Positions 26,138 through 35,324 of a DNA stretch of 64,000 nt are shown piece after piece. Below the pieces are notes generated by a model. That model saw only the letters and a list, made by a program, of their open reading frames with translations, was not told the origin of the DNA and did no database searches. The DNA is from Streptomyces coeruleorubidus (GTDB lineage Bacteria; Actinomycetota; Actinomycetes; Streptomycetales; Streptomycetaceae). The stretch lies in assembly GCF_008705135.1 (NCBI RefSeq), contig NZ_CP023694.1:8593001-8657000 (forward strand), written 5' to 3'. The translations under genes and the position numbers were made by a program. Positions within the stretch are counted from its first letter, which is position 1; every line of letters starts with the position of its first letter.

Positions 26138-27205
26138 ATGAAGGCTCTCGTGCTGTCCGGCGGCGCAGGAACAAGACTGAGGCCGATCACACACACGTCG
26201 GCCAAGCAACTGGTGCCAGTGGCCAACAAGGCCGTACTTTTCTATGGGTTGGAGTCGATCGCCGAGGCCGGCATCACCGACGTGGGCATGATCGTCGGGG
26301 ACACGGCCGCGGAGATCGAGGAAGCGGTGGGCGACGGGTCGCAGTTCGGCCTGAAGGTCACCTACATCCCTCAGGAGCGGCCCCTGGGGCTGGCCCACGC
26401 GGTACTGATCGCCCGGGACTACCTCGGCGACGACGACTTCGTGATGTACCTCGGCGACAACTTCATCGTCGGCGGCATCAGCGGACTCGTCGACGAGTTC
26501 CGCGGCAACCGGCCCGACGCCCAGATCCTGCTCACGCGCGTGGCGGACCCACGCGCCTTCGGCGTCGCCGAACTCGATCCCTCCGGCCAGGTCATCGGCC
26601 TGGAGGAGAAACCCGACCGGCCCAAGAGCGATCTGGCGCTGGTCGGCGTCTACCTGTTCACCCCCCTGATTCACGAAGCGGTACGCGCCATCGAACCGTC
26701 CTGGCGCGGCGAACTGGAGATCACCCACGCCATCCAGCACCTGATCGACTCCCGCGCCGACGTGCGCTCCACGGTCATCACGGGCTACTGGAAGGACACC
26801 GGCAACGTCGGCGACATGCTCGAGGTGAACCGCATGGTTCTCGAGGGCATGGACCGCCGGATCGACGGCGACGTGGACACCGCGTCGGAGACCATCGGCC
26901 GCGTGGTGGTGGAGGAGGGCGCGCGGATCGTCAACTCCCGCATCGTCGGCCCCGCCGTCATCGGTTCCGGAACCGTCATCAGCAACTCCTACGTGGGTCC
27001 CTTCACCTCCATCGCGGAGAACTGCCGGATCACCGACAGTGAACTGGAGTTCTCCATCGTGCTGCGGGACTCCTCGATCCAGGGCGTCGGCCGGATCGAG
27101 GCCTCGCTGATCGGCCGGCACGTCGAGGTGACACCGGCCCCCAGTGTCCCCAGCGCCCACCGCTTCGTCCTCGGAGACCACAGCAAGGTACAGATCACTT
27201 CATGA
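26138..27205 (+). CDS. rfbA: Glucose-1-phosphate thymidylyltransferase, long (StrD-type) form
   Basis: Forms dTDP-glucose from dTTP and glucose 1-phosphate, the first step to dTDP-rhamnose. The nucleotide-binding motif L-S-G-G-A-G-T-R-L-R-P-I-T is at the N-terminus, and M-Y-L-G-D-N and E-K-P-x-x-P-K-S follow. At 355 residues it is the long form, with a left-handed beta-helix at the C-terminus (I-V-G-P-A-V-I-G-S-G-T type repeats), as in antibiotic-sugar clusters, and not the 290-residue RmlA form. I chose ATG 26138 because it starts at the conserved M-K-A-L-V-L; ATG 26126 is possible. Its stop overlaps the rfbB start (ATGA). Confidence 0.93.
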   Translation: MKALVLSGGAGTRLRPITHTSAKQLVPVANKAVLFYGLESIAEAGITDVGMIVGDTAAEIEEAVGDGSQFGLKVTYIPQERPLGLAHAVLIARDYLGDDDFVMYLGDNFIVGGISGLVDEFRGNRPDAQILLTRVADPRAFGVAELDPSGQVIGLEEKPDRPKSDLALVGVYLFTPLIHEAVRAIEPSWRGELEITHAIQHLIDSRADVRSTVITGYWKDTGNVGDMLEVNRMVLEGMDRRIDGDVDTASETIGRVVVEEGARIVNSRIVGPAVIGSGTVISNSYVGPFTSIAENCRITDSELEFSIVLRDSSIQGVGRIEASLIGRHVEVTPAPSVPSAHRFVLGDHSKVQITS

Positions 27206-28182
27206 ACCTCCTTGTCACCGGCGCAGCCGGGTTCATCGGCTCCCGTTACGTCCGCGCACTGCTCGACTCGGACGCGCCCGACGCGCCGCGCATCACCGTG
27301 CTGGACAAGCTCACCTACGCCGGCACCCTCGACAATCTCGAACTCGCCCATCCCCGGCTGGAGTTCGTGCAGGGCGACATCTGCGACGCCGAACTGGTCG
27401 ACAAGCTCATGGCCGACGCGGACCAGGTCGTGCACCTCGCCGCCGAGTCGCATGTCGACCGCTCGATCACCGGCGCGGCCGACTTCGTGCGCACCAACGT
27501 GCTGGGCACCCAGACCCTGCTGGACGCCGCCCTGCGCCACGCCGTGGGCCCCTTCGTGCACGTCTCCACCGACGAGGTCTACGGCTCCATCGAGACCGGC
27601 TCGTGGCCGGAGAGCCACCCCCTGCAACCCAACTCCCCGTACTCGGCCTCCAAGGCCTCCTCCGACCTGCTCGCCCTGGCCTACCACCGCACCCACGGCC
27701 TGGACGTGCGCGTCACCCGCTGCTCCAACAACTACGGCCCGCATCAGTTCCCCGAGAAGGTCATCCCGCTGTTCGTCACCAACCTCCTCGACGGACACAA
27801 GGTGCCGCTGTACGGCGAGGGCCGCAACGTCCGGGACTGGCTGCACGTGGACGACCACTGCCAGGGGATCGACCTCGTCCGCACCAAGGGCCGGCCCGGC
27901 GAGGTCTACAACATCGGCGGCGGCACCGAGCTCACCAACAAGGAACTCACCGGCCTGCTCCTCGAGGCCTGCGGCGCGGACTGGGACCGGGTGGAGTACG
28001 TCGAGGACCGCAAGGGCCACGACCTGCGCTACTCCGTCGACTGGTCCAAGGCCCGCGACGAACTCGGCTACAGCCCCCGCCACGACTTCACCACCGGCCT
28101 CGCCGAAACCGTCGCCTGGTACCGCGACAACCGCGCCTGGTGGGAGCCCCTGAAGCAGCGCGTCGCCCAGGAGCGCGCATGA
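27202..28182 (+). CDS. rfbB: dTDP-glucose 4,6-dehydratase
   Basis: Extended short-chain dehydrogenase of 326 residues that converts dTDP-glucose to the 4-keto-6-deoxy sugar. The NAD-binding motif G-A-A-G-F-I-G-S is at the N-terminus. The catalytic Thr-Asp-Glu stretch is S-T-D-E-V-Y-G, and the active Tyr-Lys pair is in P-Y-S-A-S-K-A. R-C-S-N-N-Y-G-P-x-Q-F-P-E-K is diagnostic of the dehydratase. It overlaps rfbA and rfbD by 4 bp each, so the three are translated together. Confidence 0.95.
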   Translation: MNLLVTGAAGFIGSRYVRALLDSDAPDAPRITVLDKLTYAGTLDNLELAHPRLEFVQGDICDAELVDKLMADADQVVHLAAESHVDRSITGAADFVRTNVLGTQTLLDAALRHAVGPFVHVSTDEVYGSIETGSWPESHPLQPNSPYSASKASSDLLALAYHRTHGLDVRVTRCSNNYGPHQFPEKVIPLFVTNLLDGHKVPLYGEGRNVRDWLHVDDHCQGIDLVRTKGRPGEVYNIGGGTELTNKELTGLLLEACGADWDRVEYVEDRKGHDLRYSVDWSKARDELGYSPRHDFTTGLAETVAWYRDNRAWWEPLKQRVAQERA

Positions 28183-29057
28183 GGTGGCTGGTCACCGGGG
28201 CGGGCGGAATGCTCGGCCACGACGTGGTCGAGGAGCTCACCCGGCGCGGCGAGGAGGTGGTGGGGCTGGACCGTGCGGCCCTGGACATCACCGCGCCCGC
28301 GGCCGTCGACACGGCTGTGCGCGACCACCGGCCCGACGTGGTCGTGAACTGCGCCGCATACACGGCCGTGGACGACGCCGAGAGCGACGAGGCCCGCGCC
28401 CTGGAGATCAACGGGGACGGACCGCGCCTGCTCGCCCGGGCCTGCGCCGCGCACGGCGCCCGCCTGATCCACGTCTCCACGGACTACGTCTTCTCCGGCG
28501 AGGCCCGCACGACCCCCTACCCGGAGGACCACCCGACGGGCCCGCGCACCGCCTACGGCCGCACCAAACTGGCCGGGGAGCGGGCCGTGCTGGAGGAACT
28601 GCCCGGAGCGAGCGCGATCGTGCGCACGGCTTGGCTCTACGGGGTCCACGGCACTAACTTCGTGCGGACCATGATCGGACTCGAAGCCCGCCGCGACACC
28701 CTCGACGTCGTCGACGACCAGCGCGGGCAGCCCACCTGGAGCGCGGACGTCGCCGAACGGATCGCCGACCTCGGCGTACGGCTCGGCCCCGACGCGCACG
28801 GCGTCTTCCACGCCACCGACTCCGGCGAGGCCACCTGGTACGAGCTGGCACGCGAGGTGTTCTCCCTCATCGGCGCCGACCCGGACCGGGTCCGCCCCAC
28901 CAGCAGCGCGGCCTTCCCCCGGCCCGCGCCCCGCCCGGCGTACAGCGCCCTCGCACACCGCCGGTGGCAGGAGATCGGCCTGCCGCTGCCGCGCGACTGG
29001 CGCTCCGCCCTGCACGAAGCACTGCCCCGTATCCGCAAGGAAGGTCCCCCTTCGTGA
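28179..29057 (+). CDS. rfbD: dTDP-4-dehydrorhamnose reductase
   Basis: NADPH-dependent SDR of 292 residues performing the last step to dTDP-L-rhamnose. The cofactor motif is T-G-A-G-G-M-L-G near the N-terminus. H-V-S-T-D-Y-V-F-S-G and the Tyr-x-x-x-Lys pair in A-Y-G-R-T-K-L-A-G-E are characteristic. It is coupled to rfbB (ATGA) and to the following methyltransferase (GTGA). The matching epimerase rfbC is not in this operon but lies convergent at 29963. Confidence 0.94.
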   Translation: MRWLVTGAGGMLGHDVVEELTRRGEEVVGLDRAALDITAPAAVDTAVRDHRPDVVVNCAAYTAVDDAESDEARALEINGDGPRLLARACAAHGARLIHVSTDYVFSGEARTTPYPEDHPTGPRTAYGRTKLAGERAVLEELPGASAIVRTAWLYGVHGTNFVRTMIGLEARRDTLDVVDDQRGQPTWSADVAERIADLGVRLGPDAHGVFHATDSGEATWYELAREVFSLIGADPDRVRPTSSAAFPRPAPRPAYSALAHRRWQEIGLPLPRDWRSALHEALPRIRKEGPPS

Positions 29058-29857
29058 AACGCCATGAGTTCCTCCGGGAACTGCACAAGGTCAGCGCCAA
29101 TCGCAACTACCTGGAGATCGGCGTCAACGACGGCCGCAGCCTGACGTTGTCCCGCGTCCCCAGCATCGCGATCGACCCCGCCTTCAAGGTGGTGTCGGAG
29201 CTGAGGTGCGACGTCCACCTGGTGAAGGCCACCAGCGACGACTTCTTCGCCCGTGACAACCCCCTCCAGCACCTCAAGGGCGGCCGTCACCCGCTGCGCA
29301 ACCTGCGCCGCGGCCGCAGCCCGATCGGTTACTGGCGCAAAACGACGCTGGACCTGTCGTTCATCGACGGCATGCACCTGTTCGAGTTCGCACTGCGCGA
29401 CTTCATGAACGTCGAGAAGTACTCGGACTGGTCCAGCGTGATCGTCCTCGACGACATGCTGCCGCGCAGCATCGACGAGGCGGCCCGGGACCGGCACACC
29501 AACGCCTGGACCGGCGACGTCTTCAAGATCACCGAGGTGCTGGCGCGTTACCGCCCCGACCTGGTCACGGTGCAGGTGGACACCGCCCCGACCGGCCAGC
29601 TCGTCGTCTTCGGCGCCGACCCGAACAACCGGGTCCTGCACGACAAGTACGACGAGATCATGGCCGAGTACAAGATCCCCGACCCGCAGAAGGTCCCCGA
29701 GGCGATCCTGGAACGGGCCGGTGCGGTGCGCCCCGAGGCCCTCGTGGAAGCCGGCTTCTGGCGCCCCCTCGTCCAGGCCCGCAACCGCGGCCTGCCCCGC
29801 CCCATCGGCTGGGAGCCCCTGCGCAAGGCCCTGCAACAGGTGGGCGTCAGCCGCTGA
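29054..29857 (+). CDS. Class I SAM-dependent methyltransferase-like protein of the rhamnose operon
   Basis: Protein of 267 residues starting at GTG 29054, coupled by GTGA to rfbD. The N-terminal segment Y-L-E-I-G-V-N-D-G-R-S-L resembles motif I of class I methyltransferases, and F-I-D-G-M-H-L-F-E and V-L-D-D-M-L fit the Methyltransf_24-type family that acts on cell-surface glycans. Its place at the end of the rfb operon suggests modification of a rhamnose-containing polymer or its carrier. A terminator hairpin follows. The substrate is unknown. Confidence 0.75.
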   Translation: MKRHEFLRELHKVSANRNYLEIGVNDGRSLTLSRVPSIAIDPAFKVVSELRCDVHLVKATSDDFFARDNPLQHLKGGRHPLRNLRRGRSPIGYWRKTTLDLSFIDGMHLFEFALRDFMNVEKYSDWSSVIVLDDMLPRSIDEAARDRHTNAWTGDVFKITEVLARYRPDLVTVQVDTAPTGQLVVFGADPNNRVLHDKYDEIMAEYKIPDPQKVPEAILERAGAVRPEALVEAGFWRPLVQARNRGLPRPIGWEPLRKALQQVGVSR

Positions 29858-29882
29858 GGCCTCCGGCGCCTTGCGGATCCGA

Positions 29883-29907
29883 GCCCGGGCGCTGCGCGCG
29901 CCCGGGC
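29883..29907. terminator. 10-bp hairpin between convergent rhamnose genes
   Basis: GCCCGGGCGC (29883-29892), 5-nt loop, and GCGCCCGGGC (29898-29907), followed by CTT. It lies between the end of the rfbABD-methyltransferase operon and the end of rfbC on the opposite strand. Confidence 0.75.
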
Positions 29908-29962
29908 CTTCGGCGTGCCGGGGTGAGGTGACTCGGCCTTTCCGCCGGGAGCGCCGCGGATG

Positions 29963-30571
29963 TCAGCCGTCCTGCTGCCGCCCCCGCAGCTCCTCGTAAA
30001 ACGCCAGGCAAGCCTCATACGACGGCAGCAAGCCCTCGCGTTCGGCTTCGGCCAGGGTCGGGGCCTGTTCGTCCTTGGGGGAGAGGAGCGGTTCGATTCC
30101 GTCGGGCCACTCGATGCCCAGGGCCGGGTCGAGCGGGTGGATGCCGTGTTCGCGTTCCGGGGCGTAGCCCGCCGAGCACAGGTACACCACCGTCGCGTCG
30201 TCCGTCAGGGCCATGAACGCGTGGCCCAGTCCCTCCGCGAGGAACACCGCGTGCCGGGTGTCGTCGTCGAGCCGTACCGCTTCCCACTGCCCGTAGGTGG
30301 GGGAGCCCACGCGGATGTCGATCACCACGTCGAGGACGGCACCGCGCACACAGGTGACGTACTTGGCCTGGCTGGGCGGCACATCCGCGAAGTGCACACC
30401 CCGCAGCACGCCCCGCCGGGAGACCGAGCAGTTGGCCTGGGCCAGGGACAGGTCGTAGCCCGTGGCCTCACGGAACTCCGAGCTGCGGTACCACTCGTGG
30501 AAGCTGCCCCGGTCGTCCGGGAAGACCTTGGGCTCCAGCACCCAGGCACCCTCTATCCCCAGTGGTCGCAT
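29963..30571 (-). CDS. rfbC: dTDP-4-dehydrorhamnose 3,5-epimerase
   Basis: Cupin-fold epimerase of 202 residues that converts dTDP-4-keto-6-deoxyglucose to the rhamno form. The RmlC signatures are present: D-D-R-G-S-F-H-E-W, S-R-R-G-V-L-R-G-V-H-F, with the catalytic His, G-H-A-F and the terminal D-P-A-L-G-I-E-W-P. ATG 30571 follows the glycosyltransferase stop by four bases, so the two form a minus-strand operon that supplies and probably uses rhamnose. It completes the pathway with rfbA, B and D on the plus strand. Confidence 0.94.
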   Translation of the reverse strand: MRPLGIEGAWVLEPKVFPDDRGSFHEWYRSSEFREATGYDLSLAQANCSVSRRGVLRGVHFADVPPSQAKYVTCVRGAVLDVVIDIRVGSPTYGQWEAVRLDDDTRHAVFLAEGLGHAFMALTDDATVVYLCSAGYAPEREHGIHPLDPALGIEWPDGIEPLLSPKDEQAPTLAEAEREGLLPSYEACLAFYEELRGRQQDG

Positions 30572-30575
30572 GCCG

Positions 30576-32516
30576 TCACTGCCCTCCGATCCTGATGCGG
30601 GAAACCTTCCGACGCACGGTACCGACCGCGCGTCGCGCACGCCGCGCCACCCGCAGCGCCAGGCCGGGCTGCGGCACCGGCGCCACCTGCACACGCCCGC
30701 CCGCCGAGCGCAGCGCGAACGGCAGCCCGGTGTACAGCGGCCGGGCGGCGTCCGGGGCCAGGCACAGGGCCACCCGCCAGACGCCGCGCGCGAAATTCTC
30801 CACGGGCAGGGCCGCCGCCAGCACGGCCCCCGTCCCGTCCGTGGCGGGGGAGAGCGTGCCGGGCGCCTCGAGGATCTGCTGGGCGGAGACGAACCGCAGC
30901 CGCACTTCGGTCTCGCCGGGGACGTACACCGGAAGCAGCGCACGGACGTGGTCGCCGGAGACGGTGACGCCGGACTGCTGCACGCGGCCCAGCCCGAGCC
31001 GCTTGCCACGCACTCCGAGCTCCAGGGAGAGGTTGCCGTGCGGATCCGTCCAGTACGGCAGCACCGGCCGACCCCCGACGACCCCCACGTCCGGCGTGGG
31101 CCGGCTCTCCCGTGGCGCCGGGCCCAGCCGGCACTCCTTGGTCCAGCCGCCCAGTTTGACCCGGACGAGCGCGTCCCAGACGCCGTCCTTCGGCAGGTCG
31201 GCCGGGTCGACGGTGGCGGTCGCCCGCAGCACCAGCCGGACCTCCCCGCCGTCCCCGACGGGCACGGTCTCGCGGGTGAACCGCACGGGCATGAAGTACT
31301 GCGCGGCGCTGGACCGCTCCCGCAGCAGCAGGTCCGCGGTGGCCTGGCCGAAGCGCGCGGCGGTCTGCGCGGCCACCCACTCCACCGCCTCGGACACATC
31401 CTTGGGCGCGTCGTCCAGCGGCGTCGCCTCGGCGTCGGCCGGGAAGGTCACCGGCTCCCCGCCGGAGGTGTACTCGGCCGTGAAGCCGACGCTGAGGGAG
31501 CCGTCCCTCCACTCCACGTGCCCGGGGGCCGCCTTGGGCGCGACACCGGCCTCCCACTGGGCGAAGGAGACGACGTCGTCGTACCGGTCGGCCGCGGTCA
31601 GTGCGGCGACGACCTGCTGCGTCGGCTGGAGCCCGGCCGCGACGCCGGGACCGAACCGCTCGACGACGACCTCGTGGATCTCGGCGAACAGCTCCCTGCG
31701 GTAGTCGTCCGGCAGCTTGAGGAAGCGCCGGGCTCGCAGCCGCTCGACCATCTCCACGCGCAGCCAGCGCCGGAAGAGCTTGTCACGCACCGGTCCGGGC
31801 TCGGTGTACCGCTCGACGACGTCGAGGGCCTCACGGAGGTTCTTGAAGTAGCCGACCGGATCGAAGCGTTCGAAACCGGCGTTGGAGCCGTCCTCCCGCC
31901 GGAGGTGGTAGTAGCAGACGTAGTCGCTGAGCACGGAGACGTTCTCCGCGCGCAGATACGCCTCGGCGATGAAGACGTGGTCCTCCAGGCGCCTTCTGCC
32001 CTCGGGGAAGCGCAGGCCGATGCGGTCCAGGAAGGCGCGGCGGAACATCTTGTGCGGGGTGAGGCTGTCGATGAGCGGGGCGTTCTCGACGGTGGCGTGC
32101 GGGTGGTTGCGGCGGAACAGTTCCACCGGCACGCCGCGGCCCTTGCCGGCCATCTTGCCGACGACGACATCGGCACCGTTGGCCACGCCGTAGTCGTACA
32201 TTCGCTCCAGGGCCTCGTCGCCCAGGTAGTCGTCGTTGTCGACGAACATGACGAACGCGCCGCGGGAGGCCTCGATGCCGACATTGCGGGGCTTGCCCGA
32301 CCAGCCGGAGTTCTCCTGGTGGATGACCTTCATCCGGGGGTCCTCGGCGGCGAGCGCGTCGAGCCGGGCCGGCGTCTCGTCGGTCGAGCCGTCGTCGACG
32401 AAGATCACCTCGTACTCTTCGGGAGGCAACGACTGCCTCTGGAGCGAGGCGATGCAGTCCTCGATGTAGATCCCCGGGTTGTAGACGGGGACGATGACGC
32501 TGACCTTGACCGGCAT
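30576..32516 (-). CDS. Family 2 glycosyltransferase with large C-terminal extension
   Basis: Protein of 646 residues. The first ~230 residues are a GT-A (GT2) fold: V-S-V-I-V-P-V-Y-N-P at the N-terminus, V-D-D-G-S-T-D-E-T, and the metal-binding D-N-D-D. The remaining ~400 residues are helical at first and then beta-rich, of the kind found in actinobacterial teichoic-acid and surface-polymer transferases; I do not recognise a catalytic motif there. ATG 32516 fits the conserved GT2 N-terminus. It is upstream of rfbC in one operon, which suggests transfer of rhamnose or a related sugar to a cell-wall glycopolymer. Confidence 0.85.
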   Translation of the reverse strand: MPVKVSVIVPVYNPGIYIEDCIASLQRQSLPPEEYEVIFVDDGSTDETPARLDALAAEDPRMKVIHQENSGWSGKPRNVGIEASRGAFVMFVDNDDYLGDEALERMYDYGVANGADVVVGKMAGKGRGVPVELFRRNHPHATVENAPLIDSLTPHKMFRRAFLDRIGLRFPEGRRRLEDHVFIAEAYLRAENVSVLSDYVCYYHLRREDGSNAGFERFDPVGYFKNLREALDVVERYTEPGPVRDKLFRRWLRVEMVERLRARRFLKLPDDYRRELFAEIHEVVVERFGPGVAAGLQPTQQVVAALTAADRYDDVVSFAQWEAGVAPKAAPGHVEWRDGSLSVGFTAEYTSGGEPVTFPADAEATPLDDAPKDVSEAVEWVAAQTAARFGQATADLLLRERSSAAQYFMPVRFTRETVPVGDGGEVRLVLRATATVDPADLPKDGVWDALVRVKLGGWTKECRLGPAPRESRPTPDVGVVGGRPVLPYWTDPHGNLSLELGVRGKRLGLGRVQQSGVTVSGDHVRALLPVYVPGETEVRLRFVSAQQILEAPGTLSPATDGTGAVLAAALPVENFARGVWRVALCLAPDAARPLYTGLPFALRSAGGRVQVAPVPQPGLALRVARRARRAVGTVRRKVSRIRIGGQ

Positions 32517-32725
32517 CGGGTTTCCGGGCCCCTTCGGGTCGCTTGCCGTAGACGTCCAGTTGTACTGCGTGTTGCCCGATGCTAACCCGGTCGGCGATGC
32601 CGCCTCACCTTTCGAGACCGGGCCGTGATCATCTCCGGCCAGGGGCAACTGAGCTGCGCTCTCCGCCTGTTTGAAGATCGACCGGGTTCCCGGGCGGGGC
32701 GGCCGGAAGCCTCTAGGGTGAGAAT

Positions 32726-33235
32726 GTGCGCCTGCTTCTCATGTCCGATACTCACCTGCCCAAACGGGCCAAGGCCCTGCCCGCCCCCCTGCTGGCCGAA
32801 CTCCCGCACGCCGACGTCGTGTTCCACGCCGGCGACTGGGTCGACACGGCCACCCTCGACCTGCTGGAGGACCGCTGCCGCAGGCTCGTCGGCGTGTACG
32901 GCAACAACGACGGACCGGATCTGCGCGCCCGGCTGCCGGAGGTGGCGTACGCGGAGCTGGGCGGGCTGCGCTTCGGCGTGGTCCACGAGACGGGCCCCGC
33001 GCAGGGCCGGGAGAAGCGCTGCGCAGCCCGCTTCCCCGGCCTCGACGTGCTGGTCTTCGGGCACAGCCACATCCCCTGGGACACCACGGCCCCCACCGGC
33101 CTGCGCCTGCTCAACCCGGGCTCCCCGACGGACCGCCGCCGCCAGCCCCACTGCACGTACATGACCGCCACCGTCGCCGACGGCCGTCTCACCGACGTGG
33201 AACTGCACCGGCTGCCGCCCCGCACGCCCGGCTAG
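32726..33235 (+). CDS. YfcE/MJ0936-type metallophosphoesterase
   Basis: Calcineurin-like phosphodiesterase of 169 residues. Metal-binding motifs are in order: M-S-D-T-H, H-A-G-D-W, Y-G-N-N-D, H-E-T, and G-H-S-H, ending with the family-typical N-P-G-S-P-T. The enzyme is cytoplasmic and probably hydrolyses phosphodiesters or small phosphate esters; the physiological substrate is unknown. GTG 32726 has a weak AGGGTGAGA ribosome site. It is divergent from the glycosyltransferase, across a 209-bp gap in which I saw no gene. Confidence 0.9.
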   Translation: MRLLLMSDTHLPKRAKALPAPLLAELPHADVVFHAGDWVDTATLDLLEDRCRRLVGVYGNNDGPDLRARLPEVAYAELGGLRFGVVHETGPAQGREKRCAARFPGLDVLVFGHSHIPWDTTAPTGLRLLNPGSPTDRRRQPHCTYMTATVADGRLTDVELHRLPPRTPG

Positions 33236-33279
33236 GGGTTGTCCGGCCGCTTACAGAACCGCCATGTCATGATCGGCGC

Positions 33280-34095
33280 ATGGCGCGGGACGACGGATAC
33301 CTCCTGGACAACCGGCAGGCCGAGGCCGGTACGCGCTTCGACGCGCTGGGCGCCCTCTTCGACGCCTCGACGTTCCGGCACTTCGAGACGGTCGGTGTCG
33401 CCGAGGGGTGGCGGTGCTGGGAGGTCGGGGCAGGCGGGCCGGGCGTCGCCGCGTGGCTCCGCGAGCGCGTCGGGCCGCGCGGGCGGGTGCTCGCCACCGA
33501 CATCGACGTGTCCTGGACCGAGGCGGCCGCCCCCGACGGAGTCGAGGTGCTCCGCCACGACGTCGGCCGCGACGAACCCCCGGCCGGACCCTTCGACCTG
33601 GTCCACGCCCGCCTCGTCCTGGTCCACGTGACCGAGCGCGACGCCGCGCTGCGCACCATGATCCAGGCCCTGCGCCCCGGCGGCCGGCTGCTGGTGGAGG
33701 ACGCCGATCCCGCGCTCCAGCCGCTGATCTGCCCCGACGAGTACGGCCCCGAGCAGGAGCTGGCCAACCGGCTCCGCACCGGCTTCCGCGAGCTGCTGCG
33801 GCAGCGCGGCGCCGACCTCTCCTACGGACGCAGGCTGCCCCGGCTGCTGCGCGAGGCCGGACTCGCCGACGTCGAGGCCGACGGGTACTTCCCGGTCACC
33901 TCGCCCGCGTGCGACGTCCTGGAGGCTGCCACCGTCCGGCAGGTGCGGGACAAGCTGGTCGCCGAGGGCCTCGCCACGGACGAGGAGATCGAGCGGCACC
34001 TCGCCGACGTCGAGGCCGGGCGCCTCGACCTCGCCACCTCACCGATGATCTCCGCCTGGGGCCGACGGCCCGCCGACGACGGCCCCCGGCCCTGA
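33280..34095 (+). CDS. Class I SAM-dependent methyltransferase
   Basis: Protein of 271 residues with a Rossmann methyltransferase fold. The motif-I region is W-E-V-G-A-G-G-P-G-V, followed by T-D-I-D-V at the ribose-binding acidic position and F-D-L-V-H-A-R-L-V-L-V-H at motif IV. L-R-P-G-G-R-L-L-V-E-D is the usual post-motif. It resembles small-molecule methyltransferases of the UbiE type. It follows the phosphoesterase by 44 bp and converges with the XdhC-like gene, with one base between their ends. The substrate is unknown. Confidence 0.85.
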   Translation: MARDDGYLLDNRQAEAGTRFDALGALFDASTFRHFETVGVAEGWRCWEVGAGGPGVAAWLRERVGPRGRVLATDIDVSWTEAAAPDGVEVLRHDVGRDEPPAGPFDLVHARLVLVHVTERDAALRTMIQALRPGGRLLVEDADPALQPLICPDEYGPEQELANRLRTGFRELLRQRGADLSYGRRLPRLLREAGLADVEADGYFPVTSPACDVLEAATVRQVRDKLVAEGLATDEEIERHLADVEAGRLDLATSPMISAWGRRPADDGPRP

Positions 34096-34096
34096 C

Positions 34097-35203
34097 TCAC
34101 CGGGGCCGGGGCGGATGCACCGCACCCTCCGTGGCGGTCAGCGGAGCCCCCGTGCCGCCCCACCGCAGCGCGACGATCTCGGCGGCGACGGACACCGCCA
34201 CCTCCTCGGGCGTACGGGCCCCGAGGTCGAGACCGACCGGTGAGCGCAGCCGGGACAGCTCCCGCTCGGTGAGCCCGGCCTCGGCCAGCCGTTTCGCCCG
34301 GTCGGCGTGGGTACGGCGGCTGCCCATCGCCCCGATGTAGGCGGCGGGCCGGCGCAGTGCCTCCCGGAGCAGCGGCACGTCGAACTTGGGGTCGTGCGTG
34401 AGGACGCAGACGACCGTGCGCTCGTCGGTGTCCGTGTCCCTCAGGTAGCGGTGCGGCCATTCGGCGACCACCTCGACGCCCTCGGGGAAGCGCCGGGGCG
34501 TGGCGAAGGCGGGGCGGGCGTCGCAGACCGTGACCCGGTAGCCGAGGAAGTCCCCGATGCGGGCGACGGCCGCCGCGTAGTCGATCGCGCCGAAGACCAG
34601 CATCCGCGGCGGCGGTGCGAAGGACTGGAGGAACACGCTGACGGAGTCCTCGCGGCGCTGCCCCCGCGGCCCGTAGTGCCGCAGCCCGGTGGCACCGAGA
34701 GCGAGCTCGCCGCGCGCGTCGGCGGTGACGGCCGCGTCCAGGCCGCTCGTGCCCAGCGTGCCCGACACCCGGTCCGGCCGGACGGCGAGCGTCGCCCCGC
34801 GCGGGGCCGGGCCGTCGGTCACCGTCGCCGTGGTCACCGGTTCTCCGGCCGCGACGCAGTCCACGACCGAGCCGAAGGCGGGATCCAGCTCGGGTGTCAC
34901 GGGACGCACCAGCAGCGTGATCTCACCGCCGCAGGTCAGGCCGACGGCGAAGGCGTCCTCGTCGCTGTAGCCGAAGGTCTCCAGCCGGGCCTCGCCGCTC
35001 GCCACGACCTCTTGCGCCAGCTCGAACACCGCGCCCTCGACACAGCCCCCGGACACACTGCCCACGACTTCCCCGTCCGGACCCACCGCCATCGCCGCGC
35101 CCGGATCGCGCGGCGTGCTGCGGCTGACCTCGACGACGGTCGCCAGGCCGAACGGGAGCCCGGCCGCGTACCAGCGGCCGAGCACCGGGAGGATGTCACG
35201 CAC
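34097..35203 (-). CDS. XdhC/CoxI-family molybdenum-enzyme maturation protein
   Basis: Protein of 368 residues. The N-terminal XdhC_CoxI segment has A-T-V-V-E-V-S-R-S-T-P-R-D-P-G-A and the conserved Cys in G-S-V-S-G-G-C-V-E-G, with a second Cys in G-L-T-C-G-G. The C-terminal Rossmann-like domain has V-F-G-A-I-D-Y-A and Y-I-G-A-M-G-S-R-R-T. Family members bind molybdenum cofactor and insert the sulfurated form into xanthine-dehydrogenase-type enzymes. No such enzyme is encoded in the window, so this copy is an orphan. GTG 35203 has a good RBS (GGAAGGAG). Confidence 0.88.
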   Translation of the reverse strand: MRDILPVLGRWYAAGLPFGLATVVEVSRSTPRDPGAAMAVGPDGEVVGSVSGGCVEGAVFELAQEVVASGEARLETFGYSDEDAFAVGLTCGGEITLLVRPVTPELDPAFGSVVDCVAAGEPVTTATVTDGPAPRGATLAVRPDRVSGTLGTSGLDAAVTADARGELALGATGLRHYGPRGQRREDSVSVFLQSFAPPPRMLVFGAIDYAAAVARIGDFLGYRVTVCDARPAFATPRRFPEGVEVVAEWPHRYLRDTDTDERTVVCVLTHDPKFDVPLLREALRRPAAYIGAMGSRRTHADRAKRLAEAGLTERELSRLRSPVGLDLGARTPEEVAVSVAAEIVALRWGGTGAPLTATEGAVHPPRPR

Positions 35204-35324
35204 GACCGGCTCCTTCCAGACACCCCACGGGTACCCCGTCGGCGGTTAATTCCGTTGTGGCCCACCGGGCCGGTCTGCTGCACTGCTCGGGTCCACGACG
35301 TCATCGAGTACCGAGGAGCAACAG

